A DNA stretch of 16,339 nucleotides. Origin: Elusimicrobia bacterium RIFCSPLOWO2_12_FULL_59_9. GTDB taxonomy: Bacteria; Elusimicrobiota; Elusimicrobia; O2-12-FULL-59-9. Positions 12,641-16,339 of this stretch are shown in pieces. Each line of letters begins with the position of its first letter. Positions within the stretch are counted from its first letter, which is position 1. The position numbers and the translations under genes are program-made. Under the pieces are notes generated by a model. It saw only the letters and a program-made list of their open reading frames with translations, was not told the origin of the DNA and searched no databases. The stretch is taken from assembly GCA_001800185.1 (NCBI GenBank), contig MGUX01000020.1, forward strand, positions 1 through 16,339, read 5' to 3'.

Positions 12641-15600
12641 TCAATGGATGACTCCGACCTTGCGGATCGCGGTCGCCGTCCCGGCCGGCGATTTGACTTG
12701 AATGCGCACGATGTAGCCGCCCTTGGAAACCTTGGCGCCCATGGCGTTGCTCCCGTCCCATTCCACGAAGTTGGGGCCGAAGCGCCCCCCCTCGCTGCCG
12801 GGGCTGAAGCTGAACTCCCGGACCACGTAGCCCAGAAGATCAAAAATGCTCATTTTGACCTCCGCGTCGGCGTTGAGAACGTAGGTGATGACGGTTTTCC
12901 CCGCCGGGCCGCCCTTTCTCAAATCCACGGGGTTGGGATAGTTGGAGACCTTGCTGATGACCTCTCCGATGCTCGTCGTCCCGACGGGCGTCGAAGATGG
13001 CGACCAGCCCGAGGCCACGCCGGCGAAGTTGTGGGCCCGGATGCGGTAGGCATAAAATTCCCCGGACCTGCGCGGGCTCTCGCCCGGAAGGTTGGTGTAG
13101 CCCACCTGATAAAAACTGTTCGAGACCCCGCCCGTGCGCTTCGCCGGAATGAAGGCGATGGTTTTCCATATCGGACTGTTGCCGACCTGCTCCTGAATTT
13201 CGTAGCTGGCGACGTCGGACTCCAAATCCGCCGAGGGGTCCCAGTTGATTTGGAAAGTCGGCCCGGCCGGCTGTCCCGGAGGCACCTGGGGAATGGGCTT
13301 GCCGGTCACGGAAGGGGCCGAGGAATCCACGCGATAGACCAAAAGCGGCCTCTGAGGCGAGACCGTCGTCGTCGAGCCGTCGGCCTCGAAATCGACGATG
13401 CGCACCGAGAAAATGGTCGCGTTGTCGCTGACGGCCTCATTGGGCAGATGGACCTGAGGCGTGGAGCCGAATTTCCCGCGCGCGACGGTGAAAGTCGTCC
13501 CGGTCTTGCCGGTGATGGTCATGATTTCGCTGCCGATATAAAGCTTCTTGCCGGCGTCGGGAAATCCCAACGTGGAAAGCACCTCGGCCACCGTGTCGTT
13601 GGGGCCCATTTTCGTAAACAGGCGGGTCACCTTGGGCACGGGAAGGGCGAGGTTTTTGAGCGCCGCGCTCGAGATGACGACTTCCGAGCCGGCGGAGGGG
13701 CGCACGCGCGCCATGCGCGCCAAGCCCGAGGTCCCGCTCCCGGGGGAGGCCACGCCGATGGTGATCCAAGCCTTGCTTTGGCCGATGGGGTCGTCATAGG
13801 TGTCTCCGGCCCCCACCTGATAAAATCCGGTGGTGCCGGCCGCCAGAGGCCAGCGGGCGACCAGGCTGTTGGTGTTCTTGTTCCAGGCGCTGACGGCGAA
13901 GCCCTGGTCGGACATCGGCGTATCTTCCTCGTGTTCATCCGTCAAAAACATCAGAGGCTGACCCGCGCCGTTGTCTAAAATCTTGTCGGGCACGCCGTCC
14001 TGGTTCAAGTCCACGTCCAGTATGCCGTCGTCGTCAATGTCCATATCCGGGTTGCCGTCGCCGCTGAGGTCTATTTCCTTGCGCAAGCCCGTGCCGGTGA
14101 AGTCCATGTTGTCGAAAAGCCCGTCCTGGTTGATGTCGATGAGAGGTTCGCCTTTGACGAGGACCCACTTCGACTGATCCACGATGGGCCGGTTGAGGGC
14201 GTCTCTCATGACGTTGCTTGAAATGTCCAGTAGGACAAAAGCCGGATAACCGTTGGGAGCGATGGTGATGGGCCTGATGAGGGGCACCGCGGCGATGACC
14301 GCGGGAGCGATTTGAATCTTGGCCGAGGCGACCGGCGGCCGCTTGTTCAAATCGAGGGAGTTCAGAAGCTGCAAGGGCTTAAGTTGGACGTCCAAAATGT
14401 CGCTGAAGTTGGCCAGAGTCAGACCGACGTTGTGCGAAATGGTCTCCGCGCCGGAGTCATCCGCCACGCCCACATTGGCGCTCACAAATAGCGTCACGGG
14501 CGCGGTCGTCACTTGGATGCCCGGGATGCCGTCCTTGGTTAAAGTCACCGTTGACATTACCAGGAGCGATCCTTGGACGCCCGCTTTGGAAAAAGCCATC
14601 GTCGTGCCGAGTTTCACGTCCAAATTGATGTTGAAGGCGCCGTCGCCGTCGTCGAGCCACACCGCCAACTGTTTTAAATCCCCCATGCCCCGGTTGGCAG
14701 TGGTCGAGACGGCGACCGTACCGGTCTGGGTGAAGGCCAGAGCTCCCACCATGGCCGCGTTTTTGTTGGTGTTAAGGAACAATTGAAGGAAAGGCACCGC
14801 CTCGGTACCCGTCTTGGCCGCCGCAGGCGCAACGCTGAAACCTGAAATTTCCATCACAATCGGCTTGATCCTGATATTTAAGCCCGTGTAAGGGAATTCG
14901 AGCCCGCCCGGCACGTTTCCATCCGGGAATGTGCGGGAGATGTTCAAGTTGTAGCGCGGCGAAACATGGTTTAAGGCCGAAACCCCTATCCAAGACCGGT
15001 CGGCGATTTCAAGGGACACTTGATCGTCATTTGCGACATCAGCAGTCTCGGCGATGTCATAGGTCACAAAATAAGTCTGCGGGGAGGGCGCGATGAGCTG
15101 AGGCACGGTTAACTGAATGACCCGCGTTCTGACCGCGTCGTTGGCCTGATCGAACAAGTCCACCTTGGCCACGAGGCTTCCGGCAGGGTGGATGATGACG
15201 GGAGTCGCACCCTGGCCCAAAGTGTCGCCTCGGGAGACGATTTTAAAGAACGGCTTTCCCGAAGCTGAGTCGAAGCCGGTGCCGCTGTAGCTCATGAGCT
15301 CGGCTTCCCGGATGAAGATTTGCCCGGAGCTTGGAAAGGTATTCGTCGAATTGACCAAAAGGTTGAAAGGCGGCTGGAGGACGCCGAGATCTCTTGCCAG
15401 TTGAGTTCCAACTTGAGAGATATCGGCATCGTCGATGTCGAACTTGTCGTTGGAGTTGATGTCCTTGTAAATCCGGATAAAGCGGACGTCGGTGTTGCGA
15501 CCGAAGTTCTTGCCCGAGAGATTGGAGTATCCGCCGCGACGGACCTGGAGGTCCGTCCAAACGGCCGTGGCGGAATCGGTCTTTAAATTGAACCTAAGCA

Positions 15601-16339
15601 CGGGCACGTCTTTTTTCGCCTGCTCCACCCCGTCAGTATCCACATACAATTCCGCCAAATCCTCGAAACCGGCTTTTACCGTGCTGGAGGCCTCCAGCAC
15701 CTCCACGCGCTTGGTGGAGTACGCGCTGGTGGTGGCGTTGCTCACCACAAACTGCACCTCGCCGGGGACTTTCACCTTGAATTCATTCGTGTCGGAAAAT
15801 TTAAGCCCATGCGTCGCTCCGACCTTGGCGAATTGGGAGATGTCATAGGTGAGGAAGAAATATTGCGGGTCCGGAGTCACCACTACCGGGGGATTTAAGC
15901 GCAAGGTGACTTTTCCGCCGCTGAAGATTTCAGTCCCCTCGGAACGCAGGTTGGGATACACGCTCAGGGGGGCCTGGACGTCGTCGTCAAAATTCTGGTT
16001 ATTGTTGGCGTCGGCAAAGAGTTTGACCAGGTCAATTTCGCTATCGAAGCCAGTTCCGGTGCGCTCCACGGTCAACTCCTCCCAAACTACCGAATTTTGA
16101 TCAGTTTCTGCCTGTATACGCAAAATGCCCATGTTTTTGCTGTCCTGTTTGATCTGAGTGGGAGCGATGTCCTTGAATTGGACCCTCAAACGGTTGACCG
16201 TAGGCCGGACGACGAATCCCGGATGCTCAACGTCGTTGGGCCCGCTGGTTCCATTGAGAACGACGGTGTGGCTGGCGATTTTGGGACCCACGCCAAAATC
16301 GGTTCCCGCAAAAAATTTAAGCGCTAGGACGTCGTTGGG
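12641..16339 (-). CDS. Giant secreted beta-domain protein with FlgD-like Ig C-terminus (5' end beyond window)
   Basis: The frame is open to the right edge, so the N-terminus and signal peptide lie outside; 1232 residues are visible. Three related beta modules of about 185 residues come first. Each has an Asp/Asn-rich putative calcium loop (DANNNQNFDDD near 16000, DINSNDKFDIDD near 15445, DDGDGAFNINLD near 14640), and the first two also share a YFFLTYDI or YFVTYDI strand. An Asp-rich run of DxNxDGxxD motifs follows (about 13975-14145). Two copies of an E-M-Y-G...RG...H..G motif occur near 15170-15320 and 13430-13540. A fibronectin type III-like domain covers about 12965-13310. The last ~105 residues have YPNP, FDLLG, WDGSN and GGYIVRI, typical of the FlgD Ig-like fold also used as a sorting tail by surface proteins. 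It is probably an exported surface or adhesion protein. Confidence 0.85.
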   Translation of the reverse strand, partial: PNDVLALKFFAGTDFGVGPKIASHTVVLNGTSGPNDVEHPGFVVRPTVNRLRVQFKDIAPTQIKQDSKNMGILRIQAETDQNSVVWEELTVERTGTGFDSEIDLVKLFADANNNQNFDDDVQAPLSVYPNLRSEGTEIFSGGKVTLRLNPPVVVTPDPQYFFLTYDISQFAKVGATHGLKFSDTNEFKVKVPGEVQFVVSNATTSAYSTKRVEVLEASSTVKAGFEDLAELYVDTDGVEQAKKDVPVLRFNLKTDSATAVWTDLQVRRGGYSNLSGKNFGRNTDVRFIRIYKDINSNDKFDIDDADISQVGTQLARDLGVLQPPFNLLVNSTNTFPSSGQIFIREAELMSYSGTGFDSASGKPFFKIVSRGDTLGQGATPVIIHPAGSLVAKVDLFDQANDAVRTRVIQLTVPQLIAPSPQTYFVTYDIAETADVANDDQVSLEIADRSWIGVSALNHVSPRYNLNISRTFPDGNVPGGLEFPYTGLNIRIKPIVMEISGFSVAPAAAKTGTEAVPFLQLFLNTNKNAAMVGALAFTQTGTVAVSTTANRGMGDLKQLAVWLDDGDGAFNINLDVKLGTTMAFSKAGVQGSLLVMSTVTLTKDGIPGIQVTTAPVTLFVSANVGVADDSGAETISHNVGLTLANFSDILDVQLKPLQLLNSLDLNKRPPVASAKIQIAPAVIAAVPLIRPITIAPNGYPAFVLLDISSNVMRDALNRPIVDQSKWVLVKGEPLIDINQDGLFDNMDFTGTGLRKEIDLSGDGNPDMDIDDDGILDVDLNQDGVPDKILDNGAGQPLMFLTDEHEEDTPMSDQGFAVSAWNKNTNSLVARWPLAAGTTGFYQVGAGDTYDDPIGQSKAWITIGVASPGSGTSGLARMARVRPSAGSEVVISSAALKNLALPVPKVTRLFTKMGPNDTVAEVLSTLGFPDAGKKLYIGSEIMTITGKTGTTFTVARGKFGSTPQVHLPNEAVSDNATIFSVRIVDFEADGSTTTVSPQRPLLVYRVDSSAPSVTGKPIPQVPPGQPAGPTFQINWDPSADLESDVASYEIQEQVGNSPIWKTIAFIPAKRTGGVSNSFYQVGYTNLPGESPRRSGEFYAYRIRAHNFAGVASGWSPSSTPVGTTSIGEVISKVSNYPNPVDLRKGGPAGKTVITYVLNADAEVKMSIFDLLGYVVREFSFSPGSEGGRFGPNFVEWDGSNAMGAKVSKGGYIVRIQVKSPAGTATAIRKVGVIH

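Noticed and set aside
12644..13978. A 444-codon plus-strand open frame opposite the giant surface protein.
   Set aside because: Its composition is Arg/Gly/Asp/His-rich without motifs, and the minus strand encodes clear FlgD-Ig and fibronectin-like domains over the same bases.

Overview
The window looks like a GC-rich, Gram-negative (two-membrane) bacterium. My best guess is Elusimicrobiota or a related candidate phylum; this rests on overall style and not on a marker gene. The clues are a PorV/UPF0164-type outer-membrane barrel, a very large secreted beta-domain protein ending in an FlgD-like Ig domain, and frequent TTG starts and gene overlaps. Every protein gene I accept lies on the minus strand, so the window reads from right to left.

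Layout in transcription order: (1) 16339-12641 is a giant secreted protein of repeated beta modules, running off the right edge. It is followed closely by a stand-alone receiver-domain response regulator (12632-12270). (2) A near-consensus sigma-70 promoter overlaps the regulator's stop codon. It feeds a leader that contains a good candidate c-di-GMP-I (GEMM) riboswitch (12109-12182). (3) Next is a tightly packed motor operon: an outer-membrane barrel with a TPR tail; a remarkable FliF-FliG-TPR fusion; a 1196-residue coiled-coil protein; FlbD/SwrD; MotA; MotB; and a membrane-anchored beta-domain protein. (4) The same run continues into a NifS-like cysteine desulfurase and a membrane protein with a Cys/His cluster. 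(5) The left 544 bases hold no protein gene. They carry two copies of a structured repeat with several perfect stem-loops, one of which shows a compensatory base-pair change.

How the genes may work together: MotA and MotB keep the key ion-channel and peptidoglycan-binding features. Their expected partner is present only as a cut-down ring/rotor protein (FliF periplasmic domain, membrane helix, FliG middle and C-terminal domains, TPRs). No rod, hook, filament or export-apparatus gene is visible. The co-transcribed outer-membrane barrel and long coiled coil suggest an envelope-spanning, ion-driven machine derived from the flagellar motor, perhaps for gliding or surface traction, under c-di-GMP control. 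That function is inference; the gene identities are much firmer.
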